Assembly (NCBI RefSeq): GCF_001701025.1
Contig: NZ_CP016793.1
Location: forward strand, 3,782,001 to 3,846,000
Direction of reading: 5' to 3'
From: Lentzea guizhouensis
Lineage (GTDB): Bacteria; Actinomycetota; Actinomycetes; Mycobacteriales; Pseudonocardiaceae
DNA: 64,000 nucleotides
Part shown: positions 1 to 7,918 of the stretch, in pieces
Numbering within the stretch: position 1 is the stretch's first letter
Layout: each line of letters begins with the position of its first letter
The notes under the pieces: generated by a model
What the model saw: only the letters and a program-made list of their open reading frames with translations
The model's database searches: none
What the model was told of the DNA's origin: nothing
Translations under genes and position numbers: made by a program

Positions 1-19
1 AACAATCTGGGGAGCGTGT

Positions 20-400
20 GTGGTCGAGTTCCACGTCGACCGCGGCAGTGGCTATCCCGCGTACCTGCAGCTCGGGCAGCAGGTCAGGGAGGCCTTGAGG
101 CTCGGCTGGTTGCAGCCGGGAGACCGCCTGCCGACGGTCCGCGACGTCGTCGCGCGCAGCGGGGTGAACGCGAACACCGTGCTGAAGGCCTACCGCGAGC
201 TGGAGCTCGCCGGCCTCGTCGAAGCCCGTCAGGGCTCCGGCACCTTCGTCAAGGCCTCCCTGGGGTCCGCCGCCCCCGAGGACCTGGACCCGTTGCGCGT
301 CAAGCTCGCGGACTGGGTCGCGGAGGCACGCACCGCCGGGTTGGAGGACGAGGACATCTACGCGCTGCTGCGCGAGGTGCTGAGCGGGGGAGCGCAATGA
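20..400 (+). CDS. GntR-family (YtrA-type) transcriptional regulator
   Basis: 126 aa, GTG start preceded by a GGGGAG ribosome-binding site. An N-terminal winged helix-turn-helix of the GntR type is visible: 'YLQLGQQVREAL', 'GDRLPTVRDVVARSGVN', 'TVLKAYRELE' and the wing 'GLVEARQGSGTFV' up to about residue 80. The C-terminus is only a short helix of ~45 residues with no ligand domain, which is the YtrA subfamily layout. The stop codon overlaps the ATG of the ABC ATPase (ATGA), so the gene is translationally coupled to an ABC transporter. YtrA regulators usually repress their own ABC operon; that role is inferred here. Confidence 0.93.
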   Translation: MVEFHVDRGSGYPAYLQLGQQVREALRLGWLQPGDRLPTVRDVVARSGVNANTVLKAYRELELAGLVEARQGSGTFVKASLGSAAPEDLDPLRVKLADWVAEARTAGLEDEDIYALLREVLSGGAQ

Positions 401-1191
401 GCGTGGTTGCGGCCGAAGTCTCGAAGTGGGCGGTCAAGGGCGTCTCCTTCGAGCTGCCACCGGGCAGTGTCACGGCTCTGGTGGGCGCCAACGGTTCCGG
501 CAAGACGACGCTGCTGAACGTGCTGGCCGGGCACCTGCCCGCCGAGTCGGGGCACACGTCGATCGCGGGCCGCGTCGCGTACGTGCCCCAGCACAAGCCG
601 ATGTACAAGGGCTTCAAGGTCAAGGACGTGCTGGAGTTCGGCCGGCGGATGAACACCGTCTGGCGCGGTGACCTCGCCGACGCGTGGCTGAAGAGGTACA
701 AGGTGCCGCGGCGCCTGCAGATCGGTGATCTCTCCGGCGGGCAACGCACCCACGTCACGCTGGCGCTGGCGTTGGGCGCGCGGCCGGACGTGCTGCTGCT
801 GGACGAACCACTGTCCGAACTGGACCCTCTCGCGCGCCGGAAGGTCATGAGCTCGTTGCTGACCGAGGTGTCGGACAACGGCATGACGTTGTTGTACTCC
901 ACGCACGTCGTCGCCGAGATCGGTGGTGTCGCCGACCGGTTGTTGTTGATGCACAACGGAAAGCTGCTCGTCGACGGCGAGACGGACGACCTGCTGGAGG
1001 AACACGTCCTCTACACGGGCCCGCACGCGTCGACACCACCGGTGGAGGGAAACGTGGTGCTGGCGAAGCACGGCGAGGCGCAGTCGTCGTTCCTGGTGCG
1101 GTCGGGCGGTGAGCGGGTCGACGAGCCGTGGACCGCGCGGTACGTGACGCTGGAGGAGCTGGTCGTGGCGCACCTGGAGCGTGCGGTGTGA
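397..1191 (+). CDS. ABC transporter ATP-binding protein
   Basis: 264 aa from the ATG that overlaps the GntR stop. The frame stays open upstream to the window start, but that part is only the GntR gene read in another frame. Walker A 'GANGSGKTT' lies near residue 34, the signature motif 'LSGGQ' near 114 and Walker B 'VLLLDEP' near 135, followed by a switch histidine in 'STHV'. A C-terminal stretch of ~65 residues after the ATPase core is typical of YtrB/CcmA-like exporters. It should power the permease encoded directly downstream (GTGA overlap). Substrate unknown; these systems often deal with cell-envelope stress or peptide antibiotics. Confidence 0.93.
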   Translation: MSVVAAEVSKWAVKGVSFELPPGSVTALVGANGSGKTTLLNVLAGHLPAESGHTSIAGRVAYVPQHKPMYKGFKVKDVLEFGRRMNTVWRGDLADAWLKRYKVPRRLQIGDLSGGQRTHVTLALALGARPDVLLLDEPLSELDPLARRKVMSSLLTEVSDNGMTLLYSTHVVAEIGGVADRLLLMHNGKLLVDGETDDLLEEHVLYTGPHASTPPVEGNVVLAKHGEAQSSFLVRSGGERVDEPWTARYVTLEELVVAHLERAV

Positions 1192-2123
1192 ACCTGGAAG
1201 CGATCATCTGGCTGACCTGGCGCCAGCACCGGTGGACCATCGTCGTGACCGCGGTCATCGCGGTGCTCGCGGCGTACGGCCTCACGGCGGCGGAGCTCGA
1301 CGGTTCCAGGACGGCCATGCCGCTGGCCGCCTTCTACAGCCTCCTCGTGCAGCTCGGGTTCGGCGCCCTGATCGGTGCGTTCTGGGGTGCTCCGCTGATC
1401 GCCCGCGAGCTGGAGGAACGCACCTACTTCGTGGCGTGGGGACAGGACGTCACGCCGGTGCAGTGGTTGCGCGGCAAGCTCTTGGTGCTCGGCGCGGCTG
1501 CCGCGGTGCTCGGCTCGCTGGTCGGCCTCGGCGACGGCCTGCGCGGTGCGGACGACAGCTCGTGGACGGCGTTCGAGGCGAACTGGCTGGTGCAGGCCGG
1601 CTACGCGCTGCTGGGTCTCGCGATCGGCGTGCTGGCCGGTCTGCTGACCCGGCACACGTTCACCGCGATGGCCGTGACGCTCGTCGCGTTCACCCTGGTC
1701 CGCATGGGACTCGCGTTCTTCGTGCGCGACCACTACCTGCCGGTGCACCGCTCCGTCGCCCGGTGGGACCAGACGACGGTGGTGCCCCATGACGCGCTGA
1801 GGATCGCCGGTGGTTTCGTGGACGCGGACCTGGACCCGGTGGACGTCCCGGCGAGGTGCGCCGACTTCCCGGTGGCCCACAGCTGCATGCGCTCCAACGA
1901 CTTCGCGATCGGCACCTACGCCGACTACCAGCCGCTGGAACGCCTTGGCCTGTTCCGCTTCATCGAGTTCGGCATCTGCATGGTGCTGGCCGGCTTGGCC
2001 TTGTACGTGACGTTGCGGTTGCTGCGCCACGGCGGCGGTTGGCGCCCCTCGCGTTCCCACCGCCGTGACGTCACTTCCGCTCAGAGCACGCCCGCGGTCG
2101 CCGCCGCCCAGACGGACGGGTAA
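1188..2123 (+). CDS. ABC transporter permease, multi-span membrane protein
   Basis: 311 aa, GTG start inside the stop of the ATPase gene (4-bp overlap). About six hydrophobic segments: near residues 15-38, 45-68, 100-122, 145-165, 170-190 and 270-292. A larger extracytoplasmic loop of ~80 residues before the last span holds two cysteines ('PARCADFP', 'AHSCMRSN') that could form a disulfide. Third gene of the GntR-ATPase-permease operon. No signature that fixes a substrate. The last ~40 bases overlap an epimerase-like relic on the other strand, so the extreme C-terminus may not be native. Confidence 0.87.
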   Translation: MNLEAIIWLTWRQHRWTIVVTAVIAVLAAYGLTAAELDGSRTAMPLAAFYSLLVQLGFGALIGAFWGAPLIARELEERTYFVAWGQDVTPVQWLRGKLLVLGAAAAVLGSLVGLGDGLRGADDSSWTAFEANWLVQAGYALLGLAIGVLAGLLTRHTFTAMAVTLVAFTLVRMGLAFFVRDHYLPVHRSVARWDQTTVVPHDALRIAGGFVDADLDPVDVPARCADFPVAHSCMRSNDFAIGTYADYQPLERLGLFRFIEFGICMVLAGLALYVTLRLLRHGGGWRPSRSHRRDVTSAQSTPAVAAAQTDG

Positions 2124-2200
2124 CGGGGCCGGAACCCGAGCTCCCGTTGCGCGCGGACCGTCGACACGACCGCGTGCGACGGGTCGAAGGGCTCCTGCTG
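2081..2200 (-). pseudogene. 3'-end relic of an NAD-dependent epimerase/dehydratase
   Basis: On the minus strand about 38 codons read like the C-terminus of a short-chain NAD-dependent epimerase: '...VRAQRELGFRPRYPSVWAA' then a stop at 2081-2083. 'ELGFRPRY' is the usual closing motif of these sugar-nucleotide epimerases. No Rossmann domain or YxxxK motif is found upstream on this strand, so only the tail survives. It overlaps the end of the ABC permease. Confidence 0.5.
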
Positions 2201-2234
2201 AACGGCTCCACTGGGGGTGTGGCCGTTCAGCAGG
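2194..2234. terminator. 13-bp perfect inverted repeat, probable terminator of the ABC operon
   Basis: CCTGCTGAACGGC (2194-2206) and its exact complement (2222-2234) flank a 15-nt loop. It lies ~70 nt after the permease stop, with no T-run, as is common for actinobacterial terminators. It also sits between two gene relics, so it could mark an old rearrangement. Confidence 0.5.
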
Positions 2235-2489
2235 CGCAGTTCGGCGGCCGTCGCCGTCGCCGAGCCAGCCCTCGATGAACCGCATCGGCGAGGATGCGTA
2301 CGACCCGATCGGGTGAATGCGGTCCTGATCCTGTCCCGACCTCGTCTCTCTGACATGACCCGAATACATGTCCTGATCCCGTCGCTCCGCCGTCCGCAAT
2401 GAGGAAACGCGCAAAGGGCGCCCCACCTCAGGTCGAGTCCCTTGGTTCGCAGTGCCGCTGCCACGGTGGCCCGCCGCCGTCCGCCCGCT

Positions 2490-2712
2490 CGCTGGTCACC
2501 GAACTGATGGCCAGCCCGTTGTTCGCCCGGCTGTGGGCCGCGCACGACGTGGCGGTGTGCCGGTCGGCTCGCAAGCGCCTGTGTCACCCGGTCGTGGGAC
2601 TGCTGGAGCTCGACTGCGAGGTCGTCACGGCTCCCGAGCACGACCAGCGGCTGGTGATCCACACCGCACCTGAGGGCAGCGTCACCGCCCGGCGGCTGGC
2701 TCTGCTGGTGAA
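2490..2712 (+). pseudogene. C-terminal relic of an XRE regulator (MmyB-like ligand-binding domain)
   Basis: About 70 codons match the end of MmyB-type regulators: 'LMASPLFARLWAAHDV', 'HPVVGLLELDCEVV' and 'QRLVIHTAPEGS'. In intact proteins this follows an N-terminal helix-turn-helix of ~100 residues and a PAS-like region. Neither is present upstream in any frame, where the sequence (2240-2480) shows no recognisable coding. The frame runs on past the domain without a plausible end. I read it as the tail of a truncated regulator. Confidence 0.55.
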
Positions 2713-2745
2713 CGACTCCGAACGTGCAGGTAGGCTGCCTGAACC

Positions 2746-3948
2746 GTGGACTCCCGTACCCGTCTCCCCGTCGTCGGCATGATCGGCGGCGGGCAGCTCG
2801 CCCGCATGACGCACCAGGCTGCGATCCCGCTCGGCCAGTCGCTTCGCGTGCTCGCCGTCTCCGAGAACGACCCCGCCGCGCTCGTCGCGCGGGACGTGGT
2901 GCTCGGCACCCACACGGACCTGGACGCGTTGCGCGCGTTCGCCAAGGGCTGCGAGGTGGTCACGTTCGACCACGAGCACGTGCCGGGCGACCACCTGCGC
3001 GCGCTGGTCGCGGAGGGCGTGAAGGTGCATCCGGGGCCGGACGCGCTGCAGTACGCGCAGGACAAGCTGAAGATGCGGGTGCGGCTGGCCGAGCTGGGCT
3101 TGCCGGTGCCGCCGTTCGCCGAGGTCCACGACGTGCGCGACGTGCTCCGCTTCGGCGCAGAGTACGGCTGGCCGTGTGTGCTCAAGGCGATCCGCGGCGG
3201 CTACGACGGCCGCGGCGTGTGGATGCTGAACACCCCCTCCAGCGCCGAACGGGTCGTGCCGGAGCTGCTGGAGGCCGGAACGCCGCTGATGGTCGAGCAG
3301 TGCGTGCCGATGCGCCGCGAGCTGGCCGCCGTGGTCGCGCGCTCACCGTTCGGGCAGGGCGCGGCGTGGCCGGTGGTCGAGACCGTGCAGTCGAACGGCA
3401 TCTGCGTCGAGGTGCTCGCCCCGGCACCCGCGCTGGACGGTGCCGCGGCCCAGGAACTGGCCCTGAAGGTCGCCGACGCGCTGGGCGTGGTGGGCGTGCT
3501 GGCCGTGGAGCTGTTCGAGACGGCATCCGGTGTCGTCGTGAACGAGCTCGCGATGCGCCCGCACAACTCCGGCCACTGGTCGATCGAGGGCGCCCGCACC
3601 TCGCAGTTCGAACAGCACCTGCGCGCCGTCCTCGACTACCCGCTCGGCCGCACCGACCTGATGGCGCCGGCCGTGGTGATGGCGAACGTCCTGGGCGCCC
3701 CCGAACCCCCGGCCATGGGCCCCGACGAGCGCGTGCACCACCTGTTCGCCCGGTTCCCGGACGCGCACGTGCACCTCTACGGCAAGGAGGAACGGCCGGG
3801 CCGCAAGGTGGGCCACGTGACGTTCCTCGGCACCGACATGGCGACCGTCCGCACGCGAGCGCGGCTGGCGGCGGACTGGCTGTCCACCGGCGTCTGGGCG
3901 GACGGCTACGACATCCACGGCGAAGAACAGAAGCGGAGTGCGGAGTGA
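2746..3948 (+). CDS. purK: N5-carboxyaminoimidazole ribonucleotide synthase PurK
   Basis: 400 aa, GTG start. It makes N5-CAIR from AIR, ATP and bicarbonate in de novo purine synthesis. N-terminal Rossmann-like '[11 protein letters not shown]' (residues ~9-19), then an ATP-grasp domain with '[15 protein letters not shown]' near 146 and the metal-binding end of the fold '[18 protein letters not shown]' near 265. Length matches the family. The downstream purE start overlaps its stop (GTGA), so the pair is one operon, as in mycobacteria (Rv3276c-Rv3275c). Confidence 0.97.
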   Translation: MDSRTRLPVVGMIGGGQLARMTHQAAIPLGQSLRVLAVSENDPAALVARDVVLGTHTDLDALRAFAKGCEVVTFDHEHVPGDHLRALVAEGVKVHPGPDALQYAQDKLKMRVRLAELGLPVPPFAEVHDVRDVLRFGAEYGWPCVLKAIRGGYDGRGVWMLNTPSSAERVVPELLEAGTPLMVEQCVPMRRELAAVVARSPFGQGAAWPVVETVQSNGICVEVLAPAPALDGAAAQELALKVADALGVVGVLAVELFETASGVVVNELAMRPHNSGHWSIEGARTSQFEQHLRAVLDYPLGRTDLMAPAVVMANVLGAPEPPAMGPDERVHHLFARFPDAHVHLYGKEERPGRKVGHVTFLGTDMATVRTRARLAADWLSTGVWADGYDIHGEEQKRSAE

Positions 3949-4439
3949 GTGCGGTTCAGGTTGGCGTGATCATGGGCAGCGACTCGGACTGGCCGGTGAT
4001 GAAGGCGGCCACCGAGGCCCTGGCCGAGTTCGACGTGCCGTTCGAGGTGAGCGTCGTCTCCGCCCACCGCACCCCGCAGCGCATGCTCGACTACGCGTCC
4101 TCCGCTGCTTCTCGTGGTCTGCGCGTGATCATCGCGGGCGCCGGCGGTGCCGCCCACCTGCCGGGCATGGTCGCCTCGGCCACCGTCCTCCCCGTGATCG
4201 GCGTCCCGGTGCCGTTGAAGTACCTCGACGGCATGGACTCGTTGCTCTCGATCGTGCAGATGCCGGCGGGCGTCCCGGTCGCCACCGTGTCCGTCGGCGG
4301 AGCGCGGAATGCCGGTCTGCTGGCGGTGCGGATGCTGGCTTCCTCGGACGCCGCACTGCAGGAGCGCATGGCCCGCTTCCAGGCAGAACTCGAGCAGCTC
4401 GTACTAGACAAGGACGCGGCTCTGCAGAAGTCCCTCTGA
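3945..4439 (+). CDS. purE: 5-(carboxyamino)imidazole ribonucleotide mutase PurE
   Basis: 164 aa, class I PurE, GTG start overlapping purK. It converts N5-CAIR to CAIR, the step after PurK. Diagnostic motifs: '[10 protein letters not shown]' (phosphate/substrate binding, residues ~9-18), 'SVVSAHRTP' with the catalytic His near 45, and '[12 protein letters not shown]' near 70. The reading frame is open far upstream, but that region belongs to purK. Confidence 0.97.
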   Translation: MSAVQVGVIMGSDSDWPVMKAATEALAEFDVPFEVSVVSAHRTPQRMLDYASSAASRGLRVIIAGAGGAAHLPGMVASATVLPVIGVPVPLKYLDGMDSLLSIVQMPAGVPVATVSVGGARNAGLLAVRMLASSDAALQERMARFQAELEQLVLDKDAALQKSL

Positions 4440-4457
4440 GTGCTCAACAGCACAGCG

Positions 4458-4478
4458 GCGCCCGGTGTGAACGGGCGC
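4458..4478 (+). terminator. short hairpin after purE
   Basis: GCGCCCG (4458-4464) pairs with CGGGCGC (4472-4478) over a 7-nt loop, ~20 nt after the purE stop and before the acyl-CoA dehydrogenase gene. It may partly separate purKE from the next gene. Confidence 0.4.
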
Positions 4479-4517
4479 TAACATCGTGCCGAGTACTCGC
4501 TACCGGGAGGTAACAAG

Positions 4518-5681
4518 GTGAACCCGAGCTTCGGCACCTACCAGCTCGCCGAGGAGCACGAGGCGCTGCGAGAGGCCGTCCGCTCGCTCGCCGAGAAGGA
4601 GATCAAGCCCTTCGCCGCCGAGGTCGACGAGAACGAACGCTTCCCGGTCGAGGCCCACAACGCCCTGGTCAAGGCCGGTTTCGCCGCCGTCCACGTCCCC
4701 GAGACCTACGACGGCCAGGGCGCCGACTCGGTGGCCACCTGCATCGTGATCGAAGAGATCGCCCGCGTCTGCGCTTCGTCCTCTTTGATCCCCGCGGTGA
4801 ACAAGCTCGGCACCATGCCGATCCTGCTGTCGGCTTCTGAGGAGCTGAAGCAGCTCGTCATGCCGTCGATCGCGTCGGGTGAGGCGATGGCTTCCTATGC
4901 GCTGTCGGAGCGTGAAGCCGGTTCGGACACTGCTTCGATGCGTACGCGGGCTGTGCTGGATGGTGACCACTGGGTGTTGAACGGCACCAAGTGCTGGATC
5001 ACCAACGCTGGCGAGTCCTCCTGGTACACGGTCATGGCGGTGACGGATCCCAACGCGGCCAAGAAGTCTGCTGGGATTTCGGCGTTTGTGGTGCACAAGG
5101 ATGACCCCGGGTTCTCGGTGGGGCCGAAGGAGCGGAAGCTCGGGATCAAGGGGTCGCCGACCCGGGAGATCTACTTCGAGAACTGCACGATCCCTGCTTC
5201 ACGGATCATTGGTGAGCCGGGGACTGGGTTGAAGACGGCTCTGAAGACGCTGGACCACACGCGGCCGACGATCGGTGCGCAGGCTGTTGGCATCGCGCAG
5301 GGTGCGCTTGAGGCTGCGGTTGCGTATGTGAAGGACCGCAAGCAGTTCGGGAAGTCCATTTCGGACTTCCAGGGTGTGCAGTTCATGCTCGCGGACATGG
5401 CGATGAAGATCGAAGCGGCTCGTCACATGGTTTATGTGGCGGCTGCGAAGGCTGAGCGTGGTGAGGCGAACATCGGGTTCATCACCGCTGCGGCCAAGTG
5501 CTTCGCGTCGGATGTGGCCATGGAGGTCACGACCGACGCCGTGCAGCTGTTCGGTGGGGCCGGGTACACGCGGGACTTCCCGGTGGAGCGGATGATGCGG
5601 GACGCGAAGATCACGCAGATCTACGAGGGCACGAACCAGGTGCAGCGCGTCGTGATGTCGCGCGCGGTTCTGAACGGCTAG
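4518..5681 (+). CDS. fadE25: acyl-CoA dehydrogenase (FadE25-like)
   Basis: 387 aa, GTG start with CGGGAGGT ribosome-binding site. FAD-dependent alpha,beta-dehydrogenation of acyl-CoA. The first signature 'YALSEREAGSD' sits near residue 132, FAD contacts in 'WITNAGESS' near 160, and the catalytic glutamate in 'QIYEGTNQ' near 370. Full length for the family. Position directly after purE matches fadE25 in mycobacteria. The substrate is not settled by sequence; a short/branched-chain acyl-CoA is plausible. Confidence 0.93.
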   Translation: MNPSFGTYQLAEEHEALREAVRSLAEKEIKPFAAEVDENERFPVEAHNALVKAGFAAVHVPETYDGQGADSVATCIVIEEIARVCASSSLIPAVNKLGTMPILLSASEELKQLVMPSIASGEAMASYALSEREAGSDTASMRTRAVLDGDHWVLNGTKCWITNAGESSWYTVMAVTDPNAAKKSAGISAFVVHKDDPGFSVGPKERKLGIKGSPTREIYFENCTIPASRIIGEPGTGLKTALKTLDHTRPTIGAQAVGIAQGALEAAVAYVKDRKQFGKSISDFQGVQFMLADMAMKIEAARHMVYVAAAKAERGEANIGFITAAAKCFASDVAMEVTTDAVQLFGGAGYTRDFPVERMMRDAKITQIYEGTNQVQRVVMSRAVLNG

Positions 5682-5692
5682 AGCGTCGGTCT

Positions 5693-5726
5693 CTGCTGAG
5701 CCAGGACCTCACCCCTGGCTCAGCAG
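5693..5726. terminator. bidirectional terminator, 12-bp perfect stem
   Basis: CTGCTGAGCCAG (5693-5704) and its exact complement (5715-5726) with a 10-nt loop, between convergent genes. The right arm encodes the last residues of the minus-strand RelA/SpoT-domain gene, whose stop is at 5709-5711. Confidence 0.75.
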
Positions 5727-6740
5727 CCGTTCGCGGGCGATGTTGAACTCCTCCCAGCCGCCTACGTAGACACGGTCGAATTGCTCTTGCGTGGCGCCGT
5801 GGAAGGTGAGGACGATGCTGGCTAGATCGACTTCGAGCAAGTCGTCTTCTGGTGCGAGATCGAGTACCGGCCCCATCGCGTCCAGCACTCGGCGAGTCGA
5901 TGACTCGTCTGGCAGCAACTGGTCGATCTCTTCGATGGTTGTGGCACCAAGTACTGCGGCGGTATTTACGAGTTCATCGAGGTTGCCGTCCAGCAACTTC
6001 ATTCCCGAATTTTTTGCCATGGCGGCGATCGCCCGTACCTTCGGGCTGTTCCGCACGTACGCATCGATGGACTGAGCATCGACGTCCAGGTCGAGGTCAC
6101 CGTGCTTAACGCTGTCGGAGTATTTGCCGGACAGTTTATCGATTTCATCCTTGATGGTGGAGAACTGTTCGTCCGCCATCTCGAACAACGCGCTCAAGCG
6201 GAACAGCTTTCGTTGCAACGGAATCGGCACGTCAGCCTCACGCTTGTAGCCGAGCTTGTGGTGCATCGCAGCCCAGGCGTGCTGCGACATCGTTCGAACC
6301 TGGAACTCGACGGAAATGCCGGCGTACTTCGCCCACTCTGGTCGTTCACTTCGGCTGCCGATGCGAACAACCAGATGGTTCGACGTGTAACCGAACTGGT
6401 CGGGCGCCAGTTCGTCCTGCTTGTTCATCGAATGCTCTTCGCGAACCTCGAACTCGCCGCCTAGCAGTTCGACGATCCGGTCTACGTCTTCCAGATAGTG
6501 AGCGATGATTCGCAGCCCCACTAGGTCCGTCATGTCGGTGAGCGGGTTATCATATTTGCCGGACTTACGCCTGATCTTCTCGTCGAAGCTGTCCAGTGTC
6601 TTCACCCGGCCTTCGACCTGGAAGACGTCGATGCCGGCGTGTTCAAGGATTTCCCGCACTAGCTCGCGCAGCTTCTTCTCATAGGCCACGTACATCGAAC
6701 GGACTTCGGCGTACTCGGCCTTCCAGTTCGGCGACGTCAC
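5709..6740 (-). CDS. RelA/SpoT-domain (p)ppGpp synthetase-like protein, no hydrolase domain
   Basis: 343 aa, GTG start. Synthetase motifs are intact: 'RVKTLDSFDEK' (R45, K47, S51, K55, ATP side), 'DLVGLRI' with D72, 'YTSNHLVV' with Y118 (GTP stacking), and 'EFQVRTMSQHAWAAMHH' with E145. There is no N-terminal HD hydrolase and no TGS/ACT regulatory region, so it resembles small alarmone synthetases, yet it has an extra C-terminal domain of ~160 residues that I cannot assign. It stands alone between fadE and a secreted protein gene and has visibly more A/T than its neighbours, which suggests acquisition. It may make an alarmone, or be a toxSAS-type toxin that pyrophosphorylates tRNA or makes (p)ppApp. 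Confidence 0.85.
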   Translation of the reverse strand: MTSPNWKAEYAEVRSMYVAYEKKLRELVREILEHAGIDVFQVEGRVKTLDSFDEKIRRKSGKYDNPLTDMTDLVGLRIIAHYLEDVDRIVELLGGEFEVREEHSMNKQDELAPDQFGYTSNHLVVRIGSRSERPEWAKYAGISVEFQVRTMSQHAWAAMHHKLGYKREADVPIPLQRKLFRLSALFEMADEQFSTIKDEIDKLSGKYSDSVKHGDLDLDVDAQSIDAYVRNSPKVRAIAAMAKNSGMKLLDGNLDELVNTAAVLGATTIEEIDQLLPDESSTRRVLDAMGPVLDLAPEDDLLEVDLASIVLTFHGATQEQFDRVYVGGWEEFNIARERLLSQG

Positions 6741-6820
6741 TGCGGCTCCCGGTCTCGGCGTCCGTGCACGCTGTTGATCGGGAGCCGCTCAACGGGCATT
6801 ACAAGCCACGTCGCGTGGCA

Positions 6821-7186
6821 TCAGGCGGGCACGCACGTCCCCAGTGCGTCACCGACCGCCGCCTTCGCCCCCGGAACGCACGACGAATCGGGAGTGATCG
6901 ACTTGTCCGACAGCTGCTGCGCCCCCGCGATCGCCACGTTCATCAACCGCTTCGGACTCCCGCTGTCCGCCGCCTCCTTCACTGCCGCGTTGCGCGCGTC
7001 TTCCGTCGTGCAGCTGAGATCGGTGCCAACCGTGTCAACCCGCGGCAGCCAAAGCGCTTTCTGCCCGGCTGGGCACGGCTCGATCTGCCAGCGACCGGCC
7101 GGCTGCGTGTCGGTGCGCGCGTCGGCTTGGGGAGTCAACAGTGCGGTGCTCGCGGAGAGGGCGAGCGCTACGAGGAAACGTCCCAT
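6821..7186 (-). CDS. secreted small protein with four cysteines
   Basis: 121 aa from the ATG at 7186, chosen because it starts a clear signal peptide ('MGRFLVALALSASTALL', cleavage near 'ADA'). An upstream in-frame ATG would put 17 residues ahead of it. The mature ~98 residues contain four cysteines ('EPCPAG', 'LSCTTE', 'SSCVPG', 'GTCVPA'), consistent with two disulfides. No known catalytic motif. Function unknown. Confidence 0.72.
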   Translation of the reverse strand: MGRFLVALALSASTALLTPQADARTDTQPAGRWQIEPCPAGQKALWLPRVDTVGTDLSCTTEDARNAAVKEAADSGSPKRLMNVAIAGAQQLSDKSITPDSSCVPGAKAAVGDALGTCVPA

Positions 7187-7256
7187 GGCCCGAACGTAAC
7201 CCCGCACGGCACCCCTGACCGGGGGAAACGGGGCCACGGCCGGGGACTACGCAACG

Positions 7257-7850
7257 TCAGAACTCGCGAATGCAGCCGCGCAGCTCGCGGAGCAAGGCCG
7301 ATGCCTGCACTCGACGCAAGGCCGGGTCGCCGTAGGCGAAGTTGCCAGCCTGGGCCGCGATAGGTGCCAATGCGCCCGGACGGTACAGGGCTCCCCGCAC
7401 GCCCACGATCGGGAACTCCCGCACGCGCACCGCCGAGGCTCCCGATCGACGCAGTGCGGGGCACAGCCGGGTGGAGAGGGCGGCGCACGGCCGGCAGATC
7501 GGCGGCTCGGTCGACGCCATCCGCTCGGGCCAGCCCGGCCAGTCGTCGTGGTGGTCGACCTGCAGCCAGAGGACGCCGTCCGAGTTCTGGTCCGCGGGGT
7601 TGCCGCACACCTGGCACAGCAGGCGTTCCATCGCCCGTCGTTGCCGCAGCGGGTGCACCTTGCCGAACTCGGGTCGGCCCTGTCCGCGATGCGATGCGAC
7701 CTGCTTCCACAGCACGCCTTGGCGGTCGCGGTCGCCGGGCAGTTCGGTGGCGTGGCCGATGCTGCGGTCGGGACGCTCCACCAGGGCGCAGGGGAGGTCG
7801 TACTCAGCGCTCCACGACGTGACATAGGGAGCGATGACCTTGCTGTCCAC
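7257..7850 (-). CDS. Cys-rich protein of unknown function paired with a GntR regulator
   Basis: 197 aa, GTG start. The central part carries a zinc-ribbon-like pattern: 'CQVCGNPA' near residue 79, 'DHHDDWPGW' near 99, 'CRPC' near 118 and another Cys ten residues on. The HNH nuclease layout (CxxC...DH...CxxC) is superficially similar, but the remaining nuclease residues cannot be confirmed. From memory, similar proteins occur next to GntR/UTRA regulators in Streptomyces and relatives. It is 68 nt downstream of the GntR gene on the same strand, with two palindromic sites in the gap. Function unknown. Confidence 0.72.
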   Translation of the reverse strand: MDSKVIAPYVTSWSAEYDLPCALVERPDRSIGHATELPGDRDRQGVLWKQVASHRGQGRPEFGKVHPLRQRRAMERLLCQVCGNPADQNSDGVLWLQVDHHDDWPGWPERMASTEPPICRPCAALSTRLCPALRRSGASAVRVREFPIVGVRGALYRPGALAPIAAQAGNFAYGDPALRRVQASALLRELRGCIREF

Positions 7851-7862
7851 CTCGACCTACAA

Positions 7863-7911
7863 TCTCTAGAGAACTCGGCTCACGAAAAAGTGAAGCGGAG
7901 TTCCCTAGAGA
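7863..7911. promoter_or_regulatory. two TCTCTAGRGA palindromes, candidate GntR operators
   Basis: TCTCTAGAGA (7863-7872), a perfect 10-bp palindrome, and TCTCTAGGGA (read on the minus strand, 7902-7911) are 39 bp apart centre to centre. Both are in the 68-bp gap between the GntR/UTRA gene and the Cys-rich gene it precedes. A symmetric ~10-bp core fits GntR dimers. Operator function is inferred. Confidence 0.5.
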
Positions 7912-7918
7912 AGGCAAG

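Noticed and set aside
7257..7850. Call as HNH endonuclease
   Set aside because: CxxC and DH are present but the spacing and remaining catalytic residues do not fit clearly; kept as unknown.
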